A stretch of 64,000 nucleotides of DNA, taken from positions 1 to 64,000 of the forward strand of contig JBBQNK010000010.1 in assembly GCA_038329865.1 (NCBI GenBank), in the 5' to 3' direction. Positions 9,154 to 16,648 of this stretch are shown here, piece by piece. Below the pieces are notes generated by a model, which saw nothing but the letters and a program-made list of their open reading frames with translations, was not told where the DNA came from and did no database searches. Source of the stretch: JANMES01 sp038329865 (GTDB lineage Bacteria > Planctomycetota > Phycisphaerae > Tepidisphaerales > Tepidisphaeraceae). The translations under genes were made by a program, and so were the position numbers. Each line of letters begins with the position of its first letter. Position 1 is the stretch's first letter.

Positions 9154-9311
9154 GAACCGAAGATCATTCGGCTCCGGCAGATCATTCTCGAGATAAAGCG
9201 TCGCCTGCTCGCGATAATTAAACGGCGACCCGACGGCGAGCGTGCGAGGATGATCGAGCCCAAGGCGTGAGGCGATGTAGGCGAAGGCAGGGTCGGTTTG
9301 CCCATCTTCAG

Positions 9312-9381
9312 TGGCACGGGCGGCCCGCCCGTGGTCTTCGCCACCCTATACCAATTCCCCGGGCGGGCCGCCCGTGCCACT
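9312..9381. repeat. REPIN-like pair, family C, 3' edge of the RAYT element
   Basis: Two GC-rich palindromes in opposite orientation (GTGGCACGGGCGGCCCGCCC... and ...CGGGCCGCCCGTGCCAC) separated by about 25 bases. This is the inverted-pair layout of REPIN elements. Confidence 0.85.
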
Positions 9382-9966
9382 TTCAATTCGTCCGCGCCAT
9401 GGCCAATTCATCAAACCAATTTTCTCAGAATTGCAATAAGAATAGATCACTTGAGCAAGCAACTCTCGGTCATCCCGAATCAAATGGTCGTAGTACTCCG
9501 CCTGCCAGAAATTCCCGGATCGTTGCAAGACGCGATTGGCCTCTTTCGCGGAGCGTGATTTCCATGTGTGCACAATTCGCGGCAAGTCGTAATTGTCGAT
9601 CGGTTGAATGACAGCATGGACGTGATTCGGCATGATGCACCAACTCAGGAGCCGATAGCGATCGCCATCAAAATGTTTCAGCGACTCTGCGACGATGCCA
9701 GCAATTTCATTTCGCTTCAGCCAGCACGAGCCATGACCTTGATCGAGATAATTCTCGACTCGTTCCGAATACACATCTTTGATTCGCTGAATTTCACTGG
9801 CATTAAGATCGCGATTCGCCTTAGCAGCGCTTTCATTGAGCGAGGCGCGTTCCGATACCCACGCAGTCCAAATCTCTTTTGGGAGGGAATCCTCAAGGCG
9901 AAAATTCAGCGAGTAAATTGCGTCCTTTTTTGACCAATGCGGAAGATATGCACCTTGACGAACCAT
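9346..9966 (-). CDS. REP-associated tyrosine transposase (RAYT) inside dinG
   Basis: A ~206-residue IS200/IS605-like Y1 transposase. The HUH metal site appears as CIMPNHVHAVIQP and the likely nucleophilic tyrosine lies in FWQAEYYDHLIRD. It has its own ATG at 9966 with GGGA upstream, so it can be translated independently, but it is also in frame with the helicase N-terminal half. The C terminus (GTGGPPGELV) is encoded by the flanking REP palindrome. RAYTs cut single-stranded REP hairpins and are thought to spread them; matching palindromes occur at 22675-22734 and 37706-37777. Confidence 0.85.
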   Translation of the reverse strand: MVRQGAYLPHWSKKDAIYSLNFRLEDSLPKEIWTAWVSERASLNESAAKANRDLNASEIQRIKDVYSERVENYLDQGHGSCWLKRNEIAGIVAESLKHFDGDRYRLLSWCIMPNHVHAVIQPIDNYDLPRIVHTWKSRSAKEANRVLQRSGNFWQAEYYDHLIRDDRELLAQVIYSYCNSEKIGLMNWPWRGRIESGTGGPPGELV

Positions 9967-11331
9967 TATCCCAGACGACTTCGATGCTATAGCGGAAGAC
10001 ACGGGCGAGCCGCCCGTGCCACGAAGAGATCCTTTGGGTTTCGAGCGGGACGAACCTCTCGTACACATCGTCGCGCTCGTCAGAACCACCGACTTCACCT
10101 TCTCAAACAAATGCCGGCGTAGGCCTTCCGAGACGTTCACTGGCGCGGCGTGAAGGCTCACGCGTTTCGGCGTCCGGCCGGCGATTTCTATCCAGTAGAC
10201 GGCGTCGTCCAAACTGTGGCTGAGCAGCACTTCGACCGTCGCCGCCATCGCGGTCACCTTGTCCGACTGGGCGGAGATTTCTGTGATTTCTTCGTCATTC
10301 TGCAGCGTGGCGAGGAGCGCTTTCAAGTGGAGAGTCAGATCATGGAACTTCGGCGACAGGTCGTTCTCGACGATCGCCTTCTCGTGCACCCGGCCGTTGC
10401 TGCGGCCGTGCTGTTCCTGCCACTTGATCACGCGATCGAAGAATCCGTCGACGCGCGAGGTGAGTTGCACGACGTCGTCGATCGCGTCGTTGGCGGCCGA
10501 GCCGTGCACGCTCAGCAGGCCGCGACCTCGGCGGGTGTCGTACAAGTGGCGGAGCAGGTACTTCACGCTCGCCTCGCTGATCTGCAGGCCGAAGTGATCG
10601 CCGGCGACGTCTTCGATCGTGTGAGCTTCATCGAAGATCACTGCGTCGTACTTCGGCAGGTAATTCACGCCGGCCATGCGGAGGGCGAGGTCGGAGAAAA
10701 ACAGCGCGTGATTGACGACAAGGATCGTCCCGCCGTTCATCCGCCGCTTGGCGGCCTGCCAGAAGCAGTGCTCGTAGAAATTGCACTTCTTGCCGAGGCA
10801 GTTGCCGTGCTCGGCGCAGACTTTGTCCCACACGTCGCGCTCGGGCACCTGCGGCAACGTGGCGAGCGAGCCGTCGCCGGTCTTGTTCGCCCATTCTTCG
10901 ATTGCCCAGAGCGAATTGAGCTGCCGCTCGTTTTCAAACAGCATGCTCTGTCGCTGCTTGGCCTGGTCGAGGCGCCGCTGGCAGAGGTAATTGCTCCGGC
11001 CCTTGATCAGCACAGCCGTAAATTCGTCGGGATACACCGCCTGGATCAACGGGATATCCTTATCGATCAGCTGTTCCTGCAGCGAGATGGTGTGCGTGGA
11101 GATGACGACTTTTTTCTTGTGCTTGACGGCAAAATCAATCGCCGGCAGCAGGTAGCCGAATGATTTACCCACGCCCGTTCCTGCTTCGACCATCACGTGC
11201 TTGGAATCCGCCAGCGCCGAAGTCACCGCCGCCGCCATTTCCATTTGCTGCGGGCGGGATTCGTATTTGTCGCCGAGGCGGCGAGCGATCGCGCCGTCAG
11301 GGCCGAGGATGTCGGATAGCACCGTGTTCAT
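9346..11331 (-). CDS. dinG: DinG-type helicase N-terminal half read through into a RAYT
   Basis: One uninterrupted 661-codon frame. Residues 1 to about 430 are the first part of a DinG/XPD-type Fe-S helicase: Q-motif-like RPQQMEMA, Walker A EAGTGVGKS (49-57), four cysteines suited to a 4Fe-4S cluster in VCAEHGNCLGKKCNFYEHC (about 169-188), the DEAH box FDEAHTIED (about 230) and LTSAT (about 418). After LTSATMCTRGSS the frame enters a REP palindrome (GTGGSPV) and then a complete RAYT, ending in the second palindrome. The real helicase continues in the same frame at 9311-8614. DinG unwinds R-loops and forked DNA using ATP; here it is very likely inactive unless the product tolerates the insertion or the halves associate. 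Confidence 0.85.
   Translation of the reverse strand: MNTVLSDILGPDGAIARRLGDKYESRPQQMEMAAAVTSALADSKHVMVEAGTGVGKSFGYLLPAIDFAVKHKKKVVISTHTISLQEQLIDKDIPLIQAVYPDEFTAVLIKGRSNYLCQRRLDQAKQRQSMLFENERQLNSLWAIEEWANKTGDGSLATLPQVPERDVWDKVCAEHGNCLGKKCNFYEHCFWQAAKRRMNGGTILVVNHALFFSDLALRMAGVNYLPKYDAVIFDEAHTIEDVAGDHFGLQISEASVKYLLRHLYDTRRGRGLLSVHGSAANDAIDDVVQLTSRVDGFFDRVIKWQEQHGRSNGRVHEKAIVENDLSPKFHDLTLHLKALLATLQNDEEITEISAQSDKVTAMAATVEVLLSHSLDDAVYWIEIAGRTPKRVSLHAAPVNVSEGLRRHLFEKVKSVVLTSATMCTRGSSRSKPKGSLRGTGGSPVSSAIASKSSGIMVRQGAYLPHWSKKDAIYSLNFRLEDSLPKEIWTAWVSERASLNESAAKANRDLNASEIQRIKDVYSERVENYLDQGHGSCWLKRNEIAGIVAESLKHFDGDRYRLLSWCIMPNHVHAVIQPIDNYDLPRIVHTWKSRSAKEANRVLQRSGNFWQAEYYDHLIRDDRELLAQVIYSYCNSEKIGLMNWPWRGRIESGTGGPPGELV
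9998..10022. repeat. REP palindrome, family C, 5' edge of the RAYT element
   Basis: ACGGGCGAGCCGCCCGT forms a GC-rich imperfect palindrome immediately upstream of the RAYT start on the minus strand. It matches the palindromes at 9312-9381, 22675-22734 and 37744-37777. Confidence 0.85.
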
Positions 11332-11366
11332 GTCGCGGAAAGATTGTACGCCCGCACCAACGAAAG

Positions 11367-11391
11367 CGGGAGCGGCACGGCGGCCGCTCCC
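11367..11391 (-). terminator. Hairpin terminator after the first porin gene
   Basis: On the minus strand CGGGAGCGGC and GCCGCTCCCG pair around a short loop and are followed by CTTTCGTT. It lies 37 bases past the porin stop (11428) and just before the helicase start (11331). The T tract is weak. Confidence 0.55.
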
Positions 11392-11427
11392 GATTCGACT
11401 GAATTCAGCTGTGCGCTGTCTCGATCA

Positions 11428-12747
11428 TCACAGCAGCAATTGGAACTGCCCCCGCACCACGATTTCCGAGTTCGGGCTGCTGAGCACGTCGGAGCCGGTG
11501 TCGGAGAAAGGGCTGCCGTTGGGGAGATACGTCACGTCGAGCGTGAATTTGGCGGCCTGGCCGTGGAAATAGTAGTTCACGCCGGCGGTGATTTCGTGGA
11601 CCGTTTCCCTGTCGCCGGCGGCGACGCTGTTGGAATCGAACTTGATGAAGTCGTACCGGGCGAACGGTTCCCACTTGGTGTCGGGGATGAGGTAAGACGC
11701 CTGGGCGATGAAGCCGAGGTCGTACGTGTCATCGGTCGCCACCGCCGTCACGCTCTTCGGGGCATTCCTGGTGAACCGGCCGTAGTATGCGCCGAACAGG
11801 CCGAGCCCGGCGGTGTTGTTGTACTGAACGTCAACGGTGTGGAGCAGTTGGCCGGTGTTGCCGGCTTCGCTGTAGTCGACAGCCCCGCCGAAAACCAGCA
11901 GGTCCTTCTTGAGATTCAGTGAGCTGAACTGGTCGTACGCGCTCCAGTCGCCCATCACTTTGTACTGCACGCGGCCGACCGCGCCGTAGTCCCATGCATT
12001 CGTCGGAAAATCCTGGAAATTGCGGTTGCTCTCGTTCGCGCCGTCGGTGAGGCCGCCTTCGAACTGGAAGGCGTCGTGCGAGTACGAAATCAACGCTGCC
12101 TGAACGTAGTTGCTGCCGCCGGCGAAGAGGTCGGTGAGCAGCGTGAGCTCGGTGGCGAGAACTTTTTTCGAGCTGACCAGCGACTCGTGCGCGAACAAAT
12201 CTTTCATCTGCCCGCCGCGGACGGCCCAGTCATCGGAAATTTTCGTGCGAACCCACGCCTCTTCCAGCGTGAGCGTGCCGGTGTTGCGGTCGGTGTTCCA
12301 GTAAATGGAATACGTGGTGGCGGGTGAAAACGCATTGCCGTCGACGCCGAACTTCATCCGGCGGATTTCAAAACCGTTTTGCAAGTCGCTGTCGACGTCG
12401 GCCTTGCTGACGCGGTCGCGGTACGTCGTGCCGTTGCGAATCTGCAGTTGGAACCACGGGTGGAGCAGGAAATTGCCGTCGTCGCTCTGGAGAATGAATC
12501 GGCCGGAATCGTAATTGTTGGCAAATGGCGCAGCGTCCGAGAGGCTGAAGGGGCGGCGATGCTCGGCATCTTTCCGGACGGCGTCGATGACGGCCTGGTC
12601 GGCCTTGGCCTGCTGGGCCTGCAATTGCGCGACCTGTTGCTGAAGCTCGTCGATCTGTTTCTGAACATCCGCCGGCGCGCCCGCAAAAGCGGCGGCGGGT
12701 ACTGTCAACACGAAGGCGGCGAGAGATTTCTTAAATACTGAACGCAT
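11428..12747 (-). CDS. OprP/OprO-family outer-membrane porin
   Basis: A 439-residue precursor with a signal peptide (about residues 1-22, ending AAAFA) and a glutamine-rich coiled coil (ADVQKQIDELQQQVAQLQAQ region, residues 25-60). Then comes a beta-barrel rich in alternating aromatic and polar residues, including FLLHPWFQLQIR and a final strand ending QFQLLL with a C-terminal aromatic/leucine pattern. The coiled coil plus barrel fits the phosphate-selective porin O/P family. The coiled coil probably trimerises or reaches the cell wall. GGAAGGA lies 7 bases before the ATG. It is a tandem paralogue of the gene at 13016-14371. The true solute is unknown; family naming alone does not prove phosphate. 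Confidence 0.8.
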   Translation of the reverse strand: MRSVFKKSLAAFVLTVPAAAFAGAPADVQKQIDELQQQVAQLQAQQAKADQAVIDAVRKDAEHRRPFSLSDAAPFANNYDSGRFILQSDDGNFLLHPWFQLQIRNGTTYRDRVSKADVDSDLQNGFEIRRMKFGVDGNAFSPATTYSIYWNTDRNTGTLTLEEAWVRTKISDDWAVRGGQMKDLFAHESLVSSKKVLATELTLLTDLFAGGSNYVQAALISYSHDAFQFEGGLTDGANESNRNFQDFPTNAWDYGAVGRVQYKVMGDWSAYDQFSSLNLKKDLLVFGGAVDYSEAGNTGQLLHTVDVQYNNTAGLGLFGAYYGRFTRNAPKSVTAVATDDTYDLGFIAQASYLIPDTKWEPFARYDFIKFDSNSVAAGDRETVHEITAGVNYYFHGQAAKFTLDVTYLPNGSPFSDTGSDVLSSPNSEIVVRGQFQLLL

Positions 12748-12866
12748 GATGTTCCTTCCCTGATGGGATGTGAGTTGTTGAAAGCTAACCAGTTGCGCGT
12801 GAAGCGCCTAAGAGAAGAGGCGGGAATCAACAATCAAAAAGTATCAGGCGACGAAATTTCATATGT

Positions 12867-12878
12867 TTCCTATAGGAA
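12867..12878. promoter_or_regulatory. Possible operator palindrome
   Basis: TTCCTATAGGAA is a perfect 12-bp palindrome, extended on both sides by ATGT/ACAT with one base offset. It falls where transcription from the putative promoter at 12882-12909 would begin, as expected for a repressor site. This is inference from layout. Confidence 0.3.
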
Positions 12879-12881
12879 TAC

Positions 12882-12909
12882 ATCTTAGTTTTTTTTGACT
12901 CGAAGTCAA
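12882..12909 (-). promoter_or_regulatory. Possible sigma70-type promoter of the first porin
   Basis: On the minus strand TTGACT and TAAGAT are separated by 16 bases, about 135 bases before the porin start at 12747 and directly after the terminator of the upstream porin. Four of six bases match in the -10 box. Confidence 0.35.
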
Positions 12910-12913
12910 GGCG

Positions 12914-12950
12914 CAAAAAAAACGGGAGCGACGTTGTGGCGTCGCTCCCG
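12914..12950 (-). terminator. Rho-independent terminator of the second porin
   Basis: On the minus strand GGGAGCGACG and CGTCGCTCCC form a 10-bp stem with a 6-base loop, followed by eight T residues. It lies about 65 bases past the stop at 13016. This is the clearest intrinsic terminator in the window. Confidence 0.88.
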
Positions 12951-13015
12951 CGGTACATCGAATTGTCCCTATATGCTGACCGGCAAATCGCGGTCAGGCG
13001 TCCTGCAGGTTGCGG

Positions 13016-14371
13016 TTAAAGCAAGAGCTGGAACTGAGCCTGAACGATGATTTCCGACTTGTTGGTGCTGATCAGATCGGCACCGCCGTCAGAGACCGGC
13101 GACCCGTCCGGGAGGTACGTGACGTCAAGCGTGAACTTGGCGTCCTGTCCGTGGACGTAGTAGTTGGTTCCGATGGTGAACTCGTGAGCATGATCACGAG
13201 TAGAGCCCGAAACTGTTGCCTTATCAAAATGTAGATAATCGTAACGGGCGAACGGTTCCCACTTGGTGTCGGGAATGAGGTACGACACCTGGGCGATGCC
13301 GCCCCAATCGTAAGTGTCAATTTCATTCGCGGGCGTGGTGACGCCGTTCTTGGGAGCGTTCATCGTGTAACGCCCGTACCCGGCCACATAAACGCCCAGG
13401 CCGCCGGTGTTGTCGTACTGAACGTCGAGCGTGTGGAGGATCTGATCGGTGTTGCCACCTTGGCTATAGTCGACGCCGCCGCCGACAACTAGCAGATCTT
13501 TCTTCAGGCCCATGGCCGAGAACTGATCGTAACCTTTCCAGTCGCCCATGATCTTGTACTGGGCGCGACCGGCCACGCCGAAGTCCCATGAATTCGTCGG
13601 GAAATCCTGGAAGTTGCGGTTCGGTTCATTCGTGCCGTCGGTGAAGGCAACTTCAGACTGCAGCGAATCGTTCTTGTAACCGACCGCGACACCCTGCACG
13701 AAGTTATCGCCGCCGGTGAAGAAATCGGTGACCAGCGAACGCTCGGCCGACATCAGCTTCTTGGAGCTGACGATCGATTCATGCGCGAACGGATCCTTGA
13801 GCTGCCCGCCGCGAATGGAGAAGTTGTCGTCGAGCATCGTGCTGACCCAGCCTTCTTCAAGAATCAGGTTGCCGCTGTTGCGGTCAGTGGCCCAGTTGAT
13901 GAGATAGGTTGTCTTGGGGCTCAGGACATTGCCGTCAACGCCGAACTTCAGGCGGCGGAGTTCGAAACCGGTATCGGTGTTGCTTTGGCCGCCAGCGGCA
14001 TTGTCACGGTAGTTGGCGACGCCACGGAACTGCATCTGGAACCACGGGTGCAACACGAAATCGCCGTTCTCGCTGCGGAGCGAGAACTTGCCCGATTCCC
14101 AGTTCGTCGCGAATGGCGTCGAGTCGGACAGCGTTAGCGTGCTGCGCTTCTGGGCGTCGTTCAGCACGGAATTGATCGTCGCCTGGTCGGCGGACTTCTG
14201 CTGCGCCTGCAGCTGCGCGACTTGCGCCTGCAGATCGCTCAGCTGCTTCTGCACGTCCTGCGACGAAGCTGCCGGCGCGGTGGCCGGTTCACCGGCGAAT
14301 ACCGCCGCGCTCGAGACCAACGCCGAACCCGCCAAGATGGCCGGCAGCGCTTTCTTAAACAGAGACTTCAT
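13016..14371 (-). CDS. OprP/OprO-family outer-membrane porin (paralogue)
   Basis: A 451-residue precursor, paralogous to the porin just downstream. The signal peptide (MKSLFKKALPAILAGSALVS..VFA) is followed by a short Ala/Pro/Thr stretch, the same Gln-rich coiled coil (DVQKQLSDLQAQVAQLQAQ) and a beta barrel with VLHPWFQMQFRG, NRNFQDFPTN and a terminal QFQLLL. The start is ATG 14371 with AGGAG 9 bases before it; the open frame begins earlier at 14464 without a ribosome site. It has a strong terminator of its own, so the two porins are probably separate transcripts. An AT-rich direct repeat upstream (14617-14639) recalls a Pho box only loosely. Confidence 0.8.
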   Translation of the reverse strand: MKSLFKKALPAILAGSALVSSAAVFAGEPATAPAASSQDVQKQLSDLQAQVAQLQAQQKSADQATINSVLNDAQKRSTLTLSDSTPFATNWESGKFSLRSENGDFVLHPWFQMQFRGVANYRDNAAGGQSNTDTGFELRRLKFGVDGNVLSPKTTYLINWATDRNSGNLILEEGWVSTMLDDNFSIRGGQLKDPFAHESIVSSKKLMSAERSLVTDFFTGGDNFVQGVAVGYKNDSLQSEVAFTDGTNEPNRNFQDFPTNSWDFGVAGRAQYKIMGDWKGYDQFSAMGLKKDLLVVGGGVDYSQGGNTDQILHTLDVQYDNTGGLGVYVAGYGRYTMNAPKNGVTTPANEIDTYDWGGIAQVSYLIPDTKWEPFARYDYLHFDKATVSGSTRDHAHEFTIGTNYYVHGQDAKFTLDVTYLPDGSPVSDGGADLISTNKSEIIVQAQFQLLL

Positions 14372-14696
14372 ACTGGCTCCTTTCCTCGTCCGGCCGCAGC
14401 CGGGGTGGTAAAAAACTTCCAACACTTTGAATTCTCGATTAAATGAAAATGGATCGAGAACCATTCAACCGCCGGCAAATTCCGAGATTCCCGGCGGAAC
14501 GGCATACGTACTAACCCTTGCCCAAAGTAATAATGATTCCCCGCCTTCGTTCCTAAAAATATCGTCGCAATCCACAGCTTTTCTGCAATGTGCGAACTTG
14601 AAGCGACCGCGATGGGAGATAAATGAAGATATTGTAAAGATCGTGTTAATCCCGCCGGGTTGGCTTCGCCAGGAGGGGATTGGCTTCAAAGAAATA

Positions 14697-14740
14697 CCGC
14701 GAAGGCGCAAGCGATCGGCCGATCGCTTGCGCCTTCGCGG
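14697..14740. repeat. Perfect 44-bp palindrome, family G
   Basis: The left half (CGCGAAGGCGCAAGCGATCG core) is followed without any loop by its exact reverse complement. It lies 15 bases after the nuoN stop and may end the nuo transcript, since TATTTCTTTG follows on the minus strand. Relatives: 51398-51459 and a single arm at 62892-62907. The remaining bases between 14372 and 14754 are AT-richer and hold no gene. Confidence 0.9.
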
Positions 14741-14754
14741 ATTTGATTCGGAAA

Positions 14755-16344
14755 TTACCGGGCGGAAGAGACCGCGACCTTCGCAATCGGTACCGCACTG
14801 GATGCCGCGCCCGACACCGCGGTCGTCGCGTTGAAGTACATCCCCAGCACCAGCGTGCCGACGACCGACAGCGCAATCGCCAAACCAATCGGAGCAGGAA
14901 TGCTGACGGCCGCTTCCGCATCGTCCGCCGGTGCTGAGTCGCTTCGAAGGAACATCGTGCCGACGATTCGCAGATAGTACGCCGCGGAGATGGCGGCATT
15001 GATCATCATCGCGATGACCAGCCAGTTGAGTTGCCCCGTCGCCAGTGCCGGCTTGATCAGGAAGACCTTGCCGAGGAAGCCGACGGTGAGCGGAATGCCG
15101 GTGAGCGAGAAGCAGCAGACCGCCATCGCCAGGCCGAGCACGATATTCTCCCGGCCGGTGCCGGCGATGTCATCGAACGTTTCTGCGCTGGTCGCCGGCC
15201 TGGGATTTTTGCTCGGCAGCAGCATCAGCACGCCGAACGCGCCGGCATTCATGATGCCGTACGCCGTCAGGTAGAAGAGCACGCCGCCCAGTGCGTTCTG
15301 CTGGATGTTGGGGTTGCTCGTGCACAACAGCGCCGACACGCCGACCAGCATATAGCCGGTGTGAGCGATCGAGCTGTACCCGAGCACGCGTTTGACGTTG
15401 CTCTGCAGCAGGCCAAGCATGTTGCCGACGGTCATCGTCAGCACTGCGAGCACGGCGATGAGCGTGGCGATCTCCGGCGGCACGGCCCAGCTCGCGCCGC
15501 CGGCCATCCAGAGGATTTTCACGAGTGCGATGAAGCCTGTCGACTTCGGCACGAAGGCGAGAAACGCAGTCACCGGCGTCGCGGCGCCTTGGTAAACATC
15601 AGCGACGTACGCGTGCATCGGCACGGCCGCCATCTTGAAGCAGAGGCCGCCGATGACGAGCAGAACGGCGAGCATTTGCCAAGAGGTAATCGACGAAATC
15701 GCAAGACCGCCGCCGGAGGCAGCGGCTTTGTCGTGGAAAAGCGTCGCCATCTGATCCAGATGCAGCGTGCCGGTCGTGCCGTACAGGTAGCTCAGCCCGA
15801 ACAGCAGCAGCGCCGCCGCCATCGCGCCGAGGAAGAAGTATTTGACGCCCGCCTCCTGCGCCGCGGGGATCGGCCGGCTGATCGAGACCATCACGTACGT
15901 CGGAATGCTCGCCAGCTCGATGCCGAGGAAAAGCAGAATGATGTCGTTGGCAGCCGCCACCAGCAGAATGCCGCTGATCGACATGAGCATGAGCGCGAAG
16001 AATTCGGGAACGTCGTTGCCGAAGTCGATCGCCTTGCCGCCGGTGGCGTCGCGATTGGTCGGCCAGGCGAGCAGCACGAGCGGGATCGCGACGCCCAGCG
16101 CGATCAGGCGGAAATATTGCGCGAGCGAAGTAAGCTCGACCTGATGCCAATTATCTTTGAAGGTTTCGGTCTGTTGGCCGAACTGAAGCAGGAACGCCAG
16201 ACCCACAGCGATCAGCGCCACCGCCGGCGCGATCCGCCGGGCCGCTTCCTTCGAGCTCGTGCCCAGCAGCAGCAGAAACAGACTCGTGCCGAGCAGAATA
16301 ATCTCGGCCGAGAGGTGCGAAGCCAAATCTACGATATCGGTCAT
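14755..16344 (-). CDS. nuoN: NADH-quinone oxidoreductase subunit N
   Basis: A 529-residue polytopic membrane protein of the Mrp-antiporter-like NuoL/M/N group. Recognisable features are 'ELASIPTYVMV', the central lysine helices, a transmembrane stretch with LLQSNVKRVLGYSSIAHTGYML, and GIPLTVGFLGKVFLIKPAL. NuoN forms part of the proton-pumping membrane arm of complex I. The start was placed at ATG 16344 (MTDIVDLASHL); the longer open frame to 16626 runs through repeat DNA. It is the last of the minus-strand nuo genes and is separated from nuoM by two inverted repeats. The C-terminal ~50 residues are Ala/Ser-rich and longer than in enterobacterial NuoN. Confidence 0.93.
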   Translation of the reverse strand: MTDIVDLASHLSAEIILLGTSLFLLLLGTSSKEAARRIAPAVALIAVGLAFLLQFGQQTETFKDNWHQVELTSLAQYFRLIALGVAIPLVLLAWPTNRDATGGKAIDFGNDVPEFFALMLMSISGILLVAAANDIILLFLGIELASIPTYVMVSISRPIPAAQEAGVKYFFLGAMAAALLLFGLSYLYGTTGTLHLDQMATLFHDKAAASGGGLAISSITSWQMLAVLLVIGGLCFKMAAVPMHAYVADVYQGAATPVTAFLAFVPKSTGFIALVKILWMAGGASWAVPPEIATLIAVLAVLTMTVGNMLGLLQSNVKRVLGYSSIAHTGYMLVGVSALLCTSNPNIQQNALGGVLFYLTAYGIMNAGAFGVLMLLPSKNPRPATSAETFDDIAGTGRENIVLGLAMAVCCFSLTGIPLTVGFLGKVFLIKPALATGQLNWLVIAMMINAAISAAYYLRIVGTMFLRSDSAPADDAEAAVSIPAPIGLAIALSVVGTLVLGMYFNATTAVSGAASSAVPIAKVAVSSAR

Positions 16345-16383
16345 ATCAATTCTCAAATTCGGCGACAGCCGATTCTCTTCTCT

Positions 16384-16440
16384 TCGGTAGGACAGACATT
16401 CCTGTCTGTCGCGGGCGGATGTAATCATCCGTCCGATTCG
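16384..16440. repeat. Partial copy of repeat family A
   Basis: GGACAGACATTCCTGTCTGT followed by GCGGGCGGATGTAATCATCC resembles one arm and the inner part of family A; the second arm is missing or decayed. It lies between nuoN and the full copy at 16487. Confidence 0.6.
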
Positions 16441-16486
16441 ACACATCGCGAACCTTGCAGAACTGCTTCCGCGATTTTTACTCCTC

Positions 16487-16626
16487 GGTGGCACAGACAT
16501 TCCAGTCTGTGACGAGACGCGGTACGCCGCGGCTCGTACGCGGATGCGGTTCGACCGCGCGTGGTTCGCTAAATTCACGGACGAATGAGTACATTCGCCC
16601 GTCACAGACAGGAATGTCTGTGCCAC
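16487..16626. repeat. Long inverted repeat, family A
   Basis: GGTGGCACAGACATTCCAGT and ACAGACAGGAATGTCTGTGC arms enclose an ~90-base centre containing GAGACGCGGTACGCCGCGGC. The centre is nearly the same as in the copy at 18401-18544, so these two share a recent origin. It fills the nuoM-nuoN gap. Confidence 0.9.
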
Positions 16627-16648
16627 GGAAGACGGCGGCGATCAGGCA

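Larger units (their letters stand above)
9312..10022 (-). mobile_element. RAYT-REP element inserted in dinG
   Basis: About 0.7 kb bounded by GC-rich palindromes (CACGGGCGGCCCGCCCGTG near 9315-9333, its inverted partner near 9356-9381, and ACGGGCGAGCCGCCCGT at 10001-10017), enclosing a transposase of the REP-associated tyrosine family. On the minus strand the left edge follows helicase sequence ending near GSLR and the right edge precedes ATEDGQTDPAF. No classic target duplication is obvious, which fits the family. Exact ends can be given only within a few bases. Confidence 0.8.
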
